Below, in pieces: positions 30,745 through 42,308 of a stretch of DNA of 64,000 nt (position 1 is its first letter; every line of letters starts with the position of its first letter). The position numbers were made by a program, and so were the translations under genes. A model generated the notes under the pieces. That model searched no databases. It saw only the letters and a program-made list of their open reading frames with translations, and was not told the DNA's origin. The DNA is from Amoebidium appalachense (lineage: Eukaryota; Ichthyosporea): contig CAVNZM010000012.1 of assembly GCA_963693365.1 (NCBI GenBank), forward strand, positions 4,278,001 to 4,342,000, read 5' to 3'.

Positions 30745-31160
30745 CACACACACACACACACCTGCACGTTGCCTGGGGACCAGCATGGGTGTGTCCTCGC
30801 ACATCTTGACGTACGTCTTGATCTTCTTGACCGGGCTGACTCCCATCCCAAGCTCCACCTGTTCTTCCGGTGAATCCTCCAGGGGGGCGATGGCATGGGG
30901 GACGTCTAGCATCTCTTCCTTGCGCTCCCTCCTCTTCACTCCCTAAAAAGATAAAAGAAGAATTTTTATACAACCAAGGGGATGGGGTCAGTTTCTGTGT
31001 ATGTGGGTGCGTGTGCGTGCAAATCCTTGTACCTAAAGCAAGATGACTCTATAGCCTTAGTCGAAATTTTATGCCCAACACACACTCGAATTCGAACCAA
31101 TATTACAACTGGCCTCAATGTTGTGTTTACCGTATAGGTCCTCTCCTCCCGAGGAGGTTG

Positions 31161-31242
<82 letters not shown>

Positions 31243-31826
31243 TGTAGCATGTAGGCTTTGCAGGTAAAGAGTAAAGAGTCATGGAAGTTGAGACAAATGA
31301 AAATAACAATCCCAAAAACACGATCCAAATTAGAATAGATGTGAAGGGCATCTTAAACAGAGGAAAGAGAGGGGGAGAGGGGGGGGGGGGGGGGGGGGAG
31401 GGGAGGGAGGGGGGTCCTTTCTTTCCTCCTCCCCCCCCCCCCCCCTTTTTTTTTTTTTTTTTTAATCGTGTGAGCTAGTGCATGGTTTAGGGGGCAGATG
31501 GGGGGGAGGAGGTTTCTATTTCTTTTTCCATCATAAGGAAAGGAGAGGGGTGGGAGGAGAAGGGGGGTGGGGGGGGAAGGGAAGGGGAAGGGGATCGGAA
31601 GAAAATGGTGTGGGCAAAAAAAAAAGGGGGGGGAACACCCACATTTATGTTGCCGCGTGCATGTGGGGACCAGTCATACTCGTAGTCACGCACAAACCCG
31701 CAGCGCTTGAACAGGGTTGTAAACAGGTTGCGGCAGTAGTCGTAGTCAGGGCAGAAATCAAACCGCATGCCACGTACATAGCTGAGGTAGAGCTCAAACT
31801 CGTCTGTAAAAAAAAAAAAAAAAAAA

Positions 31827-31869
<43 letters not shown>

Positions 31870-32477
31870 GAGGGGGGGGGGAGTGTGTGTGGGGGGGGGG
31901 GGGGGGGGGGGGGGTGGGGGGCGGGGAGTGTGTGTGGGGGGGGGGGGGGGGGGGGGAGAGGGAGGGAGGGGGTAAAATGTGTTACGGAGTGAACAGAACA
32001 CATTCATTACGGGCAACACAGCAGATTTCGCAGGGCACTCACATGCAGTGTATCTATCATAAGCGAGCCCATGTGTGTGTGTGTGCGTGTGGGCAAGGGG
32101 GGGGGGGGGGGGGGGATGTTACAGAATAATAAGTACACATTTACGACAGAGATCAATGCAGATCGTACACACATGAAGAGCATGCAAGATGAATAGAGCT
32201 CATCTCTCCGCCGGGGGGACGGGGCAAGGGGACGGGGGGGGGGGGGGGGGGGGGGGGAATAACTTACTTGGTTGGTCCGAGCACAGAGACTTAAGGGGGG
32301 TTGCCATCTTCTTCTCGCTGATGCGTTCATACTTCTGCTTGCGGTTGCTCGCCTTCAGCCCTTGCCAGGGAAGGCTGCCACGAAGGAAATACAAAAGGAC
32401 GTAGCCTAAGGATTCGAGGTCGTCTCGTCGGCTTTGCTCTGTGTGTGTGCGTGTGTGTGCGTGTGTGTGGGGGAGCG

Positions 32478-32516
<39 letters not shown>

Positions 32517-35094
32517 GATGTATGTGTTAGAGTGTTGGAAATATGGAGGAGACAACAAAGAGCAACAACAAAGCGTAACAAAAGTGGGAAACCCAGAATC
32601 AAACAATTGAAGCGTGCGCACAGAAGACACTTGAACAGGGGGAGGGGGGGGGGGGGGGGGGGGGGGGAGGATGGGAAGGGGGGAGGGGACGGTAGGGAGG
32701 AGGGGGTTGTGTCGTTATGTGGTGGGTAGTGGTGAGGGGGGTGAGAGCTACGATTTTCTAGTTGCCAATGTTAGGCAGTCACAAATGCTGCAAATTAACC
32801 AAAGTAATGCAGATTACAGATTAGTCCCGTTAGTTGAAGGAAAGGCGCGGCCGGGGGGGAGGGGGGGGGGGGGGGGGGGAGGGTAGAAACATGCCCTGGA
32901 GAGGGCAAACGTGATCAGAAAGACGTTTAAGCCCACAAAAATGAATAAACGCCCCAAACAGTTGTGCTGCCATTCAACACACACACAGTGTCAATACCGG
33001 GGTGGGGTGGGGGGAGGGGGGGTAGGGGGGGAGCGGGGACAAGCCTCCACACAAGAATCGGTTTGAACTATGACCTCTCACCAATGTTTCACCCTATGAC
33101 AAGTGTTACTAACACACAACAATTGAAACCGTGTGTGTGTGTATGTGTGTGCGTGTGCGTGTGCATGCGTGTGTGTGTGCGCATGTGAATGCCCTTGTGC
33201 GTGTGTGTGCACGTGTGTGTATGCATGTGTGCTTATATATACATATATTCAGGTACACCCACCTATCCCTCTGTGCGTGTTGATGCTCGCGTAGCGCGCG
33301 GTGCCCACCAGACTCTTATTCTCCCTGTATTGAATATGTTGCTGGGTTGCCGAATCGCGATATCTCTTGCTCAGGCCGAAATCGATCATGTGCACAATGT
33401 GCTTGTCGTTCCCGCATTGCCGGCCCATGAGAAAGTTGTCCGGTTTGATGTCTCGGTGCAGGTAGTTGTGATCGTGGATGTACTCCACCCGGGAGATCTG
33501 AAGGTTTAAAAAAAAAAAAAAAAAAAAAAGAATCATTGGTGTCAGCTTGTGACGTTTGCGCGTTCGATTTGGAAACTTTTGGGGGATCGGAATCGAAAAG
33601 AACGTATTTGGTATTTCAGAGTAACGGGCTTGTGATTATCGCAGAAGGCCGTTCGTGATGATTTAAACAACTTTTTAATATGTTAGCGTTATTATATAGT
33701 AAAAGGCGTGTTACTGAGTGTCACAAATTCCGAGAGCAAGGGGGAGGAGAGGCAGCAAAGGCTACATAGCTATTATTAGCCATAACATAAAAGGGAAAAA
33801 AACGGAAGGAACACGTGTATACAGAGTACGAGGGCCACAATGTGTGTGTGTCTATGCATGTGTGGAGGGGAACCTTTGGGGGAGGAAGCGCTGGAGGGGA
33901 AGGGGGGGAGGGAGGATTTCACGGCATATTGGGGAAATGGAGGGGAGGGGGGGCCGGGGAGGGGGGGGGGGGGGGGGGGGAAGGGGGGGCCGGAGGGGGG
34001 GGGGGGGGGTTTGGGTATATATGATAATAGGTACGTACCATCTGGTCGGCCAGTAGCAGGACGGTCTTGAGTGTGAACTGAGCATTGCACGACTGAAACA
34101 GCTCCTCCAGGCTGGGCCCAAGCAGATCCATCACCATCAGATTGTACTCTCCCTCGGTGCCGCTCCACTGTACACACGGTATCCCGCCTGCAAAATGATG
34201 TTGTATTTGGGGTCAGAGAGAGCAAAGTGAAGAGAGGCAAAAGGCGGTTTACATTTGGACGCGATATTGGGGAGAGGAAGGGCGCCGGGGGGGGGGGGGG
34301 GGGGGGTTGCCTTTGAAGGTGGCAACTATTAAAGGAAAGACATTGAAAAAACACGAAGTCGAAACGCAAAAGAAGCACAGAGAGCTATATACATCATCCT
34401 TCTGCTCGATATTAAAATGTACCCCCCCCCCCCCCCAAAAAAAAAAAAAATAAATAAAGAAAGAAAGAAAGAAAACGGCGTGCGCACGCAAAAAGACAAA
34501 CGTTCCTGATGCAACGATATGAACAATGGCGGTGTTGGCAGTCGAAATTGCAAAAAGGGTGCTGGTGGGTGGGGGGGAAAGAGGGGTGGCTTGTAAAGAG
34601 GCTGAGTGCCTGCTCGCAGCCCCTTGTGTTTCGCGTGTGCATCGAAGGTGAGCACGCACATGGTGTGGGTGGTAGGTGGGTGGTGTGCGGTCATGCCTGC
34701 GTATGTGCCTGCGTGCCCATGCGTGTGCCCGTGCATGTGTGTGCATGCCCTTGTGCAAAGGAGCACCGGCCACGGTGTGTGTGTATGTAGTGCACTGTGT
34801 GTGTACATGTAGGTCGGCACTGCATGGATGTATGTGTGCGTGTGTGTGTCCATGTGTGCATGTACGTACTTCTGTTGCATGTGTGACAAAAACCTTTAAT
34901 GCCCAGGAAAGATAGGAAAGAGGGCACCTACAAGCATCACAGGAACACAGGCCAAAGTTCAGTGAAAAATAGTAGATCCTAAGGCTGCAATAAAGTACAC
35001 AATACAGAACACGAGGAGCAGAAACAACCCATTTAACACAACACAAACGAACACATCCAACAAACATAACAAACAGGCCGTCCCACCAAAGAGC

Positions 35095-35131
<37 letters not shown>

Positions 35132-36340
35132 CGATCACGAAACTTCAAGTGAGCCATGCATATGCAACACATGAAAAAACTCCAAATAGACCACAAACCA
35201 TACCATACACCAAAACCCCACAAGCAAAACCAACACAAATCTTCACATGCGAAATGCAACATGACATTCACGTGGAAACACTCACAGCCTTTTTTGTCGC
35301 CCACCAGTGCGCGGCAGACCTTTGCCTCATAGAGCAGCTGCGGGTGCTGGCTGTTCTTCGGCTCCACCTTAATTGCAACATCACATCCTGTCTGTACATC
35401 ATACCCTGTGGCAAAAATAGAACGGGTAGAGGAGGGTGTAGGGGAAGAAGGCAAGGGAGGAGACGGCCAGGTGGTGGGCCGGGGTTGTGGAAAGAAGGGG
35501 GGGAGGGGGGGGGGAGGGGGGGGGGGGGGGAGGGGGGGGGGAGGGGGGAGGCGGAGAAGGATGGAAACATGCACGTTAGAACATGAAATTAAGAAAGTGA
35601 AATGCAATTAGCATACGGCCAGAAGCGACATATGAAATGGAGGCGTGAGCTGTTATGCAGGTTAGCATAGGAGACAGATGATAAAAAATATGAAAAGACC
35701 GCATACGGCAAGCCAATTTCAGATTCTTCCGGGTAGGCAAACCGTTCAGTCAGTTGAATCAATGTAGCAGCTACACCATCCCACAATACCAAAGGGTCGA
35801 AACTTAAAGCCAAAACGGCCGCAGCCAGCAAGCTGCCAAACGGTGTCCGCATAATAGAAAATTGCCTTTCGGCCTCTGCAAAATATAGGAACTGTTAACA
35901 ACGCACAGGAACAACCAAGGATGGGAGAGAACACATGTACGGCTACAGGTACTAGTAGAAAAACACCACTTCAACTTACAGGAAAGCGTTCCAAATTTTT
36001 GTGAGAGGGCCAAACCCAGTTCTCTTAGCAAACCCCATTTTGAGAGAGCTGGTTCCGCCTTTTAGCCGATGAAGAACCTGAAAGCCGCTAGCAACTAAGA
36101 ACCATTCTTCTCCTGTGTGGACTTGAAGACGATGAGGTTGCTTCAGCACATGAAAGTTCCCCTAACAATTTCTTTAATGCACAAGCACAAATGCGCCTAG
36201 AGCAAGTGAAAGAAACCGGGGGCGGGTCTCTTACCAATATGTATGTCTCCAAAAGAACCTGCACCAATTTTCGAGGCTACACGGTACCTCTTATTGCCTA
36301 TCAGTTGGTCAACCACGCCGGCCGATTTACCGTTTGTCAT
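29871..36340 (-). CDS. CSNK1: Casein kinase 1 (CK1) serine/threonine kinase, complete, eight exons
   Basis: Exons: 36235-36340, 35286-35405, 34039-34187, 33263-33497, 32268-32438, 31643-31803, 30762-30942 and 29871-29992. They total 1245 nt (414 residues), with all junctions in phase. Kinase features: glycine loop [11 protein letters not shown] (26-36), catalytic lysine K48 in [14 protein letters not shown] with catalytic D141, and DFG at 164-166. CK1 signatures are [36 protein letters not shown] in place of an APE motif, and [12 protein letters not shown]. The C-terminal extension (about 110 residues) is charged and ends in a basic Ala/Lys/Arg segment. CK1 phosphorylates acidic or primed substrates in Wnt, clock and DNA-repair pathways. 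Isoform (alpha, delta/epsilon or other) is undecided. The usual Leu in INTHLG is Arg here. Introns hold G runs, T-G tracts and CA repeats. Confidence 0.95.
30073..30095. repeat. Poly(G)/poly(C)/CA tracts in the CK1 3' introns
   Basis: G runs near 30073-30095, 30277-30301 and 30409-30439, CA (30504-30602) and C run (30710-30742) then CA (30743-30761). The last CA tract contributes the donor region of exon 7. Confidence 0.9.
31165..31238. repeat. (T)n(G)n tract
   Basis: T28 is followed by G46, equivalent to C then A on the coding strand. A C-then-T tract lies at 31431-31463 and an A-then-G tract at 31806-31868. All are in CK1 introns. Confidence 0.95.
32517..32640 (+). repeat. Dispersed repeat family B, copy 1
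   Basis: Directly after a G run: GATGTATGTGTTAGAGTGTTGGAAATATGGAGG and, further on, AGAAGACACTTGAACAG. The same blocks occur in the same order and orientation at 40372-40470, also right after a G run. It is in a CK1 intron. Confidence 0.75.
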
Positions 36341-37219
36341 TTTGGCAGTTGTCTTTCAATTTGATGAAGTCGCGTGCCATACGTGTGTAGCTGTACCTAT
36401 CAACTGCTTGGCTTGAGCTGTAGCACGATTTTTGACACGGTGTAGGTCGAACAGAACACAAACCGTGTAGATAGTCCGACCCACAGCGGTTTGGTATTAG
36501 GACAGAAGGGGTTTTTGTATCAAACCCTGTCACTTAACAGGCAATTTTGTGGCTGCTTATGTAATATGCCCACAGTTTCAATCCGACCGCTCACAGGTGT
36601 GAATTTATGTCGTTGTTCTTGCATCCACCGGAGATGTGAATTCTGCAAGAACCCAGCAAGGTCTCTGAAAAGACCACAGACCTTGTCACCTTCTCCGCCG
36701 GGACAACCACACTCTGATGCTCTGAAAGGAACCCAAAGATTGATTTATGATTTAATAAAAAAAAGGGGGGAAAGCAGTTTTAAAGGAGAAAAATTACTTA
36801 CGTACGTATACGCAAACTCAGATTTTTAAGTGAAGGCGACGCGGAGATGGTACATGTCAACTTGCAGACATCAACTGTGTTGTGCTAAAGTAGACGATGC
36901 TGGAGGACCATCAAAAACCCACACTGGGTTTCTACTACTGCTATTCTCTCCCCTGTGTATTCTTTTTGGCACCTATACAACACCGATATCTCGCCAAGGT
37001 GCATCAGAAAGAAAGGGAAACACACCGAAAAAAGAAAAAAGAAATAAAAGCTTGCACCTTTTGAAAGGGCGAGCCACCCTGACTCGTTCCATCGAAGTGC
37101 TAGTGTGACGCAACATTACTGGGCTTGCCCGGGAAGCCTATATATTCCTTGGAGGCGTGATTTGATTGGATAACATCGAACTGAGAGCGCGGCAGAGCGC
37201 GGCAAATAACGGACGGAGA
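36341..37219. promoter_or_regulatory. Divergent intergenic region between CK1 and a plus-strand start
   Basis: About 880 bases between the CK1 ATG (minus) and a possible plus-strand ATG at 37220. It contains TGATTGGATAAC (reverse CCAAT) at 37163. A 113-codon ORF at 36491-36829 lacks recognisable features and I do not call it a gene. Confidence 0.35.
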
Positions 37220-37276
37220 ATGGACTTTTTTGGCAGAGCGGGCTGCCGCGACTGTGCGCATGCTGGCCGCGGAAAG
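37220..37276 (+). CDS. Possible first coding exon of a hypothetical gene
   Basis: ATG opens MDFFGRAGCRDCAHAGRGK (19 codons), ending at AAAG|GTGAAA. GC-rich sequence and an upstream CCAAT box fit a gene start. No downstream exon could be linked with confidence, so this is tentative. Confidence 0.3.
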
Positions 37277-38116
37277 GTGAAACGTTTTTTTATTTCTGTG
37301 ACCGTATTTGCCTCCTATTCACCGGCACCTGGTTTTGACAATGTGTGTGCGCGCGCGCGCGTGTGTGTGTGTGTGCCACGGTTTGTGTAACACTGCGTGC
37401 GTGCGCGTGTGTGCGTGTGTGTCATGCGTGTGTGTGACTGGCAGCCTGTGTGTATATGTGTAAGTGTGTGCACGTGCCGTGTTATGGGGTGGGGGTGGGG
37501 AGTCACCGTTGGGGCCAGAGGAATCGTGAGGGGATCGGGAGGGGCCCGGGGAGTATGTGTATGTGTGTGACACTGTGTGTGTGTGTGTTGTGGGGGGGGG
37601 GGGGGGGGGGGGGGGGGGGAAGGAGGCATCACGCCACGGTGTGTGGCGGTGTTGAACCGTGTGTATGAATGTTCAGTGGGGGGGGGGGGGAGGGGGGGAG
37701 GGAGGGGGGGGGGGAGATTTTGTTGTTCATTAACTAGCTGGGCTCGTGTTTGTGCCTGGGTGTGCCGCGGTGTACGTGCGTGCTTGCGTGCGTGTCACAC
37801 GGTGTTCGTGCGCATGTATTTCAAGGTGTGAGTGCATGTGTTTGCGCATGTAGCGATTGTGCCAGGGTGACCGGGTGTCCAAATCACGGGGGGGGAGGGG
37901 AATTGGATGCATAATACGTACTTTTCTTTTTTCTATTGGCAAGAGAGGGGCGAGGGGGGGGGGTCTGGTGTTGCACGTCCAGTGTTATACTGCTGTGTGT
38001 ACATGTGTGTGCGTGCATGCATGCGTGCGACGTGGGTGACTCGATAATGCGCTTGTGCATGACACTGTATGCGTGTGTGCGCGATGTGTGTGTGTGTGTG
38101 TGTGTGTATGTGTGTG

Positions 38117-38164
<48 letters not shown>

Positions 38165-39726
38165 TGTGAGCGCGCGCGCGCGCGCGCGCGGGTGTGTTGT
38201 TTGGAATGAAAATGGTATTGGGTGTTTTTTTTTGGAGAGGGGGAAGAGAGGAGGGGAGAAAGCTGTTTGTGGGGGGGGGGGGACAGGTTAATAGACACAG
38301 CTACGCAATTTGCATTTAGCTAAGAGGCTCCATATAACGCATGGATGGAATACAAGTTGAAAAGCTGGACTCAAATAACGTGATTCCTAGCAACTCGCCC
38401 TGTTCAATACATGTGGACAGTTCTGGCATTACCTAGCCCGAGGAAAATTCGAGGAAAATTCTGTGTGCCGGTGACAGCCGGTGCGCATTTGTATATTTGC
38501 ACGGCATGCATGTGCATGTGCCAAAATGTCACCACGTTGTGAAACTGCACATCGTACAAGACATTCATTGTGTTGTCCGTGGTGAGTCTTTGGTGCACCA
38601 ACACCATCACCCCCCAATCTCTGCCCCCCCCCCCCCCCCCCCCCCCCACCTTTTCATCCATCTTCTGTAGGAATGGATGGGGGGGGGGGGGGGGGGGGGG
38701 GGGGGGGAAGGGGGGGAAAAAAAAAAGGGAAAGGCACTGCTGAGATGCATGTGCATGTACCAAATGTCACCACGTTGTGAAATTGCACATACACGTAATG
38801 GGTGCTATTAAATGTGTGGATCATGTTGTGTGAATGATTGAGTGTGTATGTGTGTGTGTCAAGGTGTGTGCCAGTTGTTTGTTTGAGCGCGCGCGCAGGT
38901 CACTGGGTGTCTTTGGGTGGTTGTGCCCGTGCGTGCGTGTGCGCTATGTCGTAGACAAATTCAACAAATTTATAGCCCGAGTCAGTGCTATTATTACTGC
39001 ACATCCCTTTCCACCTCACCTTCCCCCCTCCCCCCCCCCTCCCCCCCCCCCCCCCCCCCTCCCCCCTCCCCCCCCTGCCCCCCGCCCCTCAACCACCTAC
39101 CCACCCCACCCCCTCCCCAACTGGCGGGGGGAGCGATTAGTCGGAACTCATATCTTGTTCGGGATGCTCCAGCCTCAGAACTTGGCTTTACAGCCCCCCA
39201 ATCTAAATTATTCGACCCCCACTCCCCCTCCCTTCCCCCCTCCCCCGTGTCCCCTTCCCTCTCCCCCCCGACACACCCCCCCCCCCCCCCCGCTCCACCC
39301 TCTCCTCCCTCCCCCCCCCCCCCCACACACACACACACACACACGCCCCGTTTTTTTATCGGTGCCAGAAGGGGGAGGGGCGACTGCAAAGAGTGGGGGT
39401 TGGGCGTGATGAGTGGGGGGATGGGGGTGGGGAGGAGGAGGGGGCCAGGGGGTCACAGAGGTGGCTCCCCCCGGGGAAGGAGGGGGGGGGGGGGGGGGGA
39501 GGAGGAGGGGAGGATTGGGGGGGAGGGATAACATACAGAACTTTTGATGACTACCCGGTGTGGCATTAAAGTTCTGTTAGTATACTCACATCAGGCCCCC
39601 CCGCCGGCGAAGCTGGGGTGTAAACGCTGGGCTAAGTGTGTACACACATACCAGCAGTTAGGTTTGGTAACGGCCCGCGGGGTGTGTTAGCTCAGCTGAT
39701 TGCACCTTTAGCACCCAAACAAGGGT

Positions 39727-39947
39727 ACTACAGTCAGCGACATGAAGGCAGACCCAATCACAAAGCCTAATTCGGCCCTCCGTGCGTGATCTTCATCCAA
39801 TCGAACAGGATTGAATCTATGGAATTCGACGCTCATTGGCTGTGGAAAAAAGCAGAGGGTACTGCACTGATAATGGTCAAATCAAACCGCCTAATTTTTG
39901 TTTACATAGGTTGTGATTGGGTCTGCCTTCATGTCGCTGACTGTAGT
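39727..39947. mobile_element. Fold-back element with 37-bp perfect inverted repeats (MITE-like)
   Basis: 39727-39763 (ACTACAGTCAGCGACATGAA...) is the exact reverse complement of 39911-39947, with 147 bases between. The transcript of either strand would form a long hairpin. No clear target-site duplication is visible at the ends. It could be a nonautonomous DNA element or a structured RNA. Confidence 0.7.
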
Positions 39948-39984
39948 GCTGTTGGTGCTGTGTGGAAGACGGCAGCTCCTATAA

Positions 39985-40015
<31 letters not shown>

Positions 40016-40371
40016 GGACCCGGTCCCTCCGGAAACAAAACGTTTAAAATCAATAAAAAAGACTCGGATTAGGTAGTGTGTTTGCAGCAGCTGCAGCTTT
40101 GATGTGCCGTATGACATGTCTGCTGCATACATAGTTAGGTGTGCCGGGGCACATTTGTGAGAGTCCATGCTCAGCTTTTCTGTGCCTGCTTATACATATG
40201 TGCACTGTCATGGCGTCTGTGTGGGTGTGGGTGTGTATGCAATGCTGTGTGTGTAAGTGTGTGTAGGTGCATGATGATTGTGTCTGACAGTGTGTCAGTC
40301 CTGTGTGACATTCGTGTCATGAACTTTGCACCTGAACTTGCCCCCAGCGGGGGGGGGGGGGCGGCGGGGGG

Positions 40372-40470
40372 GGATGTATGCGTTGGAGGGTTGGAAATAT
40401 GGAGGAGGCACCAGAGGGCAACAACTAAACCATCTAATTGTGCAGGCAGAAGACACTTGAACAGAGCCCT
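40372..40470 (+). repeat. Dispersed repeat family B, copy 2
   Basis: Matches 32517-32640: GATGTATGCGTTGGAGGGTTGGAAATATGGAGG, and AGAAGACACTTGAACAG after a shorter spacer. Like copy 1 it sits immediately 3' of a G-rich run. Confidence 0.75.
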
Positions 40471-40965
40471 AAAGACGAGCGGGGTTGTTCTAGGAGCAGC
40501 AATCTAAGAACACAGAGCCTACAAAACATGCAAGCAAACGAAAAGCTAACAAAAAAAACAAGAAGAGGAGTAGAGCATAAGCCGGGCTTCTACAAAGCTC
40601 CCCGACTCCCTAACCTATATATATAGAGAAGGGGAGGGAGAGGAAGATGGGGGAAGGGGGGGGGGGGGGGGGGGGGGGGGGGGTTGAGGAAAATTGGGAA
40701 CCATGATATGGGACATGATAGGCTCGTCACACCGGCGCTGCAGATAGCAAGAGAGACTCTGAGGGGAGGGGGGAGGGGGGAACTGGGGGGAGGGGGGAGG
40801 GGAGGGGGGGGGGGGGGGGGGGGATTGAGGCGGAAGTAGGGGTGGAGGTGGAAGGGGAAGGGGGGGGGGGGGGGGGGGGGGGGGGTGTAAATACGGAATC
40901 ATATGACATAACGTTTTGTGCCGTGTGTATATTCTTCCTGGTAACCCCACTGTCGACGTTTCAAG

Positions 40966-41210
40966 GAATTCCAAACAGCCGCTTGCCAGTTGCATTGTGT
41001 TTGTTGAATATTGACAAGGGCGATGTAGAAAGTGTCTACTTACTGACTCAGTTTACACAGTCGGGATTAGAGTACAACTGTGAAGAAGCAAGTCTTTTGC
41101 TCATGACAGGCATGAGGAATGAGCCTACCGACAAAACACTAGTCTGCGGGCCGGGCCAATTTGATAGCTACTTCGAAGATCTTGCATTCAAAGCAGTGAA
41201 AAGCTCGTAA
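40966..41210 (+). CDS. Possible terminal exon of a hypothetical protein
   Basis: Open frame after a TTTCAAG acceptor-like site: IPNSRLPVALCLLNIDK near the start, QFDSYFEDLAFKAVKSS at the end, stop TAA at 41208-41210 (about 81 codons). Composition is protein-like, with acidic and hydrophobic alternation and no low complexity. I do not recognise it. Codon use is more AT-rich than in CK1 or NOC3. Upstream exons were not found, so it could be a spurious ORF. Confidence 0.35.
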
Positions 41211-41886
41211 TTTAAAATCACCAAAGTTATCAGTGATACACCGTTTGAAACCTCTAACAGTCATTGGTTTTAGACCATGTGTGAACTTTAGGCCTAGGCC
41301 TAGGCCTTAGTTATGTGTGTGGATCAGTCAGCACAACACTTGTTAGGCTCCAACAACAAGGAACGAACGAGGGTTCCTCGGCTCTAAGAAAACGGAGGTC
41401 TGAAAGTGTCGATCGAGCATCATTGCTTCACAGTCTTGAAGTTATCATGCATGTTGCTGTGCGGGGATGTTAATTATTTTGAAATCCAGACGACTTGCTA
41501 CTACGTATACGATCCGTTTTCAGCCGAGAATCTTTTCTCGAGGTGACCATGTGAGCCAAGGAGGTTCTAAAATCTCTGGACCGCACCACGTGGGTATCAA
41601 CGTTAAATAACAGTCGTAACTTTGCGACTGTGGCCAGCTCAGACGGTCACCACACTCAAGGCTGCATATGTTTGATGATGGATTTTGGGTTTATTAGGAA
41701 TACGAGGTGAGGAAATCACAGATCTCCCCGTGACTGTGTTGTCTGCTAGTGCAGGGTTACATTCGTTTCGGAACTCACGTATACTGAGTGACAGATGGCA
41801 TTGTTGTTTTCCAGAGGGTGCTGGACGATTTTACGCGCATGAGTAAGCTTGGGATGGTAGGAGCTCTTTGCAGACACAGCGAAGTT
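41211..41886. other. Intergenic between convergent genes
   Basis: Unique sequence with a short CCTAGG repeat (TTAGGCCTAGGCCTAGGCCTTA near 41290). No gene is seen. An open frame on the plus strand at 41788-41973 is antisense to the small Ala/Lys/Pro gene. Confidence 0.55.
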
Positions 41887-42308
41887 TTACTTCTTGCCCT
41901 TCTTGCCACCCTTCTCCTTCTCGGCCTTCTTGCCCTTCTCGGCAGCGGGAGCAGGGGCCTCGGCAGCCTGTAAAAGGAGAGATGTGTGAGTGGTCAAGGA
42001 AATGATGAATACATAGGTAAATGCTACAATAGGTCACGACAACATGTGCCAACATGAGAGAACAATTGTGCCTTCAACTGTCGTGTCTACTGATCCAACG
42101 AAAGAGTTCGAAAGCAAGGTGTCGGTGTGCCATTTCCAAACTTGACAGGTCTCCATAAAACGAAAATGGCTCCCATGGCAGCCAAGTTGAAGGTTTGAAA
42201 GTGGAAGACCTAAAGGCAAATCAGACGACGACGCACCTTGGCAGGGGGAGCCCCCTCGGCCTTGGCGGGGGCAGCAGCAGCACCCTTCTTTCCGTGGTCA
42301 CGACCCAT
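41887..42308 (-). CDS. Small Ala/Lys/Pro-rich basic protein, two exons, 50 residues
   Basis: Exon 1 (42237-42308) reads MGRDHGKKGAAAAPAK and continues to GAPPAK|GTGCGT. Exon 2 (41887-41967) starts after a TTTTACAG acceptor with AAEAPAPAAEKGKK and ends KGGKKGKK-TAA. The phases match and the intron is 269 bases. The composition (Ala, Lys, Pro, Glu) resembles histone H1 tails or HMGN-like proteins, but no motif allows assignment, so nucleic-acid binding is only a guess. Strong codon bias toward G/C third positions (AAG, GCC, GAG) suggests high expression. A CCAAT box lies upstream near 42469. Confidence 0.7.

Larger units (their letters stand above)
37277..40965. other. Repeat-rich region without a supported gene
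   Basis: Contains GT/GTGC tracts (37344-37470, 38080-38190), G runs (37591-37619, 38679-38707, 39986-40013, 40659-40683), C-rich stretches (39026-39115, 39220-39320), the fold-back element at 39727-39947 and family B copy 2 at 40372-40470. No reliable exon chain is seen. Confidence 0.5.

Noticed and set aside
36491-36829. 113-codon plus-strand ORF upstream of CK1
   Set aside because: It has no recognisable features and overlaps the CK1 promoter region. Composition is not distinguishable from noncoding DNA.
39685-39735. tRNA-like TAGCTCAGCTGATTG segment
   Set aside because: It has an A-box-like motif, but no B box and no clover-leaf acceptor stem. The same applies to TAGCTCAGTGG near 25004.
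41788-41973. Leucine-rich plus-strand ORF
   Set aside because: It is antisense to the Lys/Glu-rich exon of the small protein gene, so the Leu content mirrors AAG/GAG codons.
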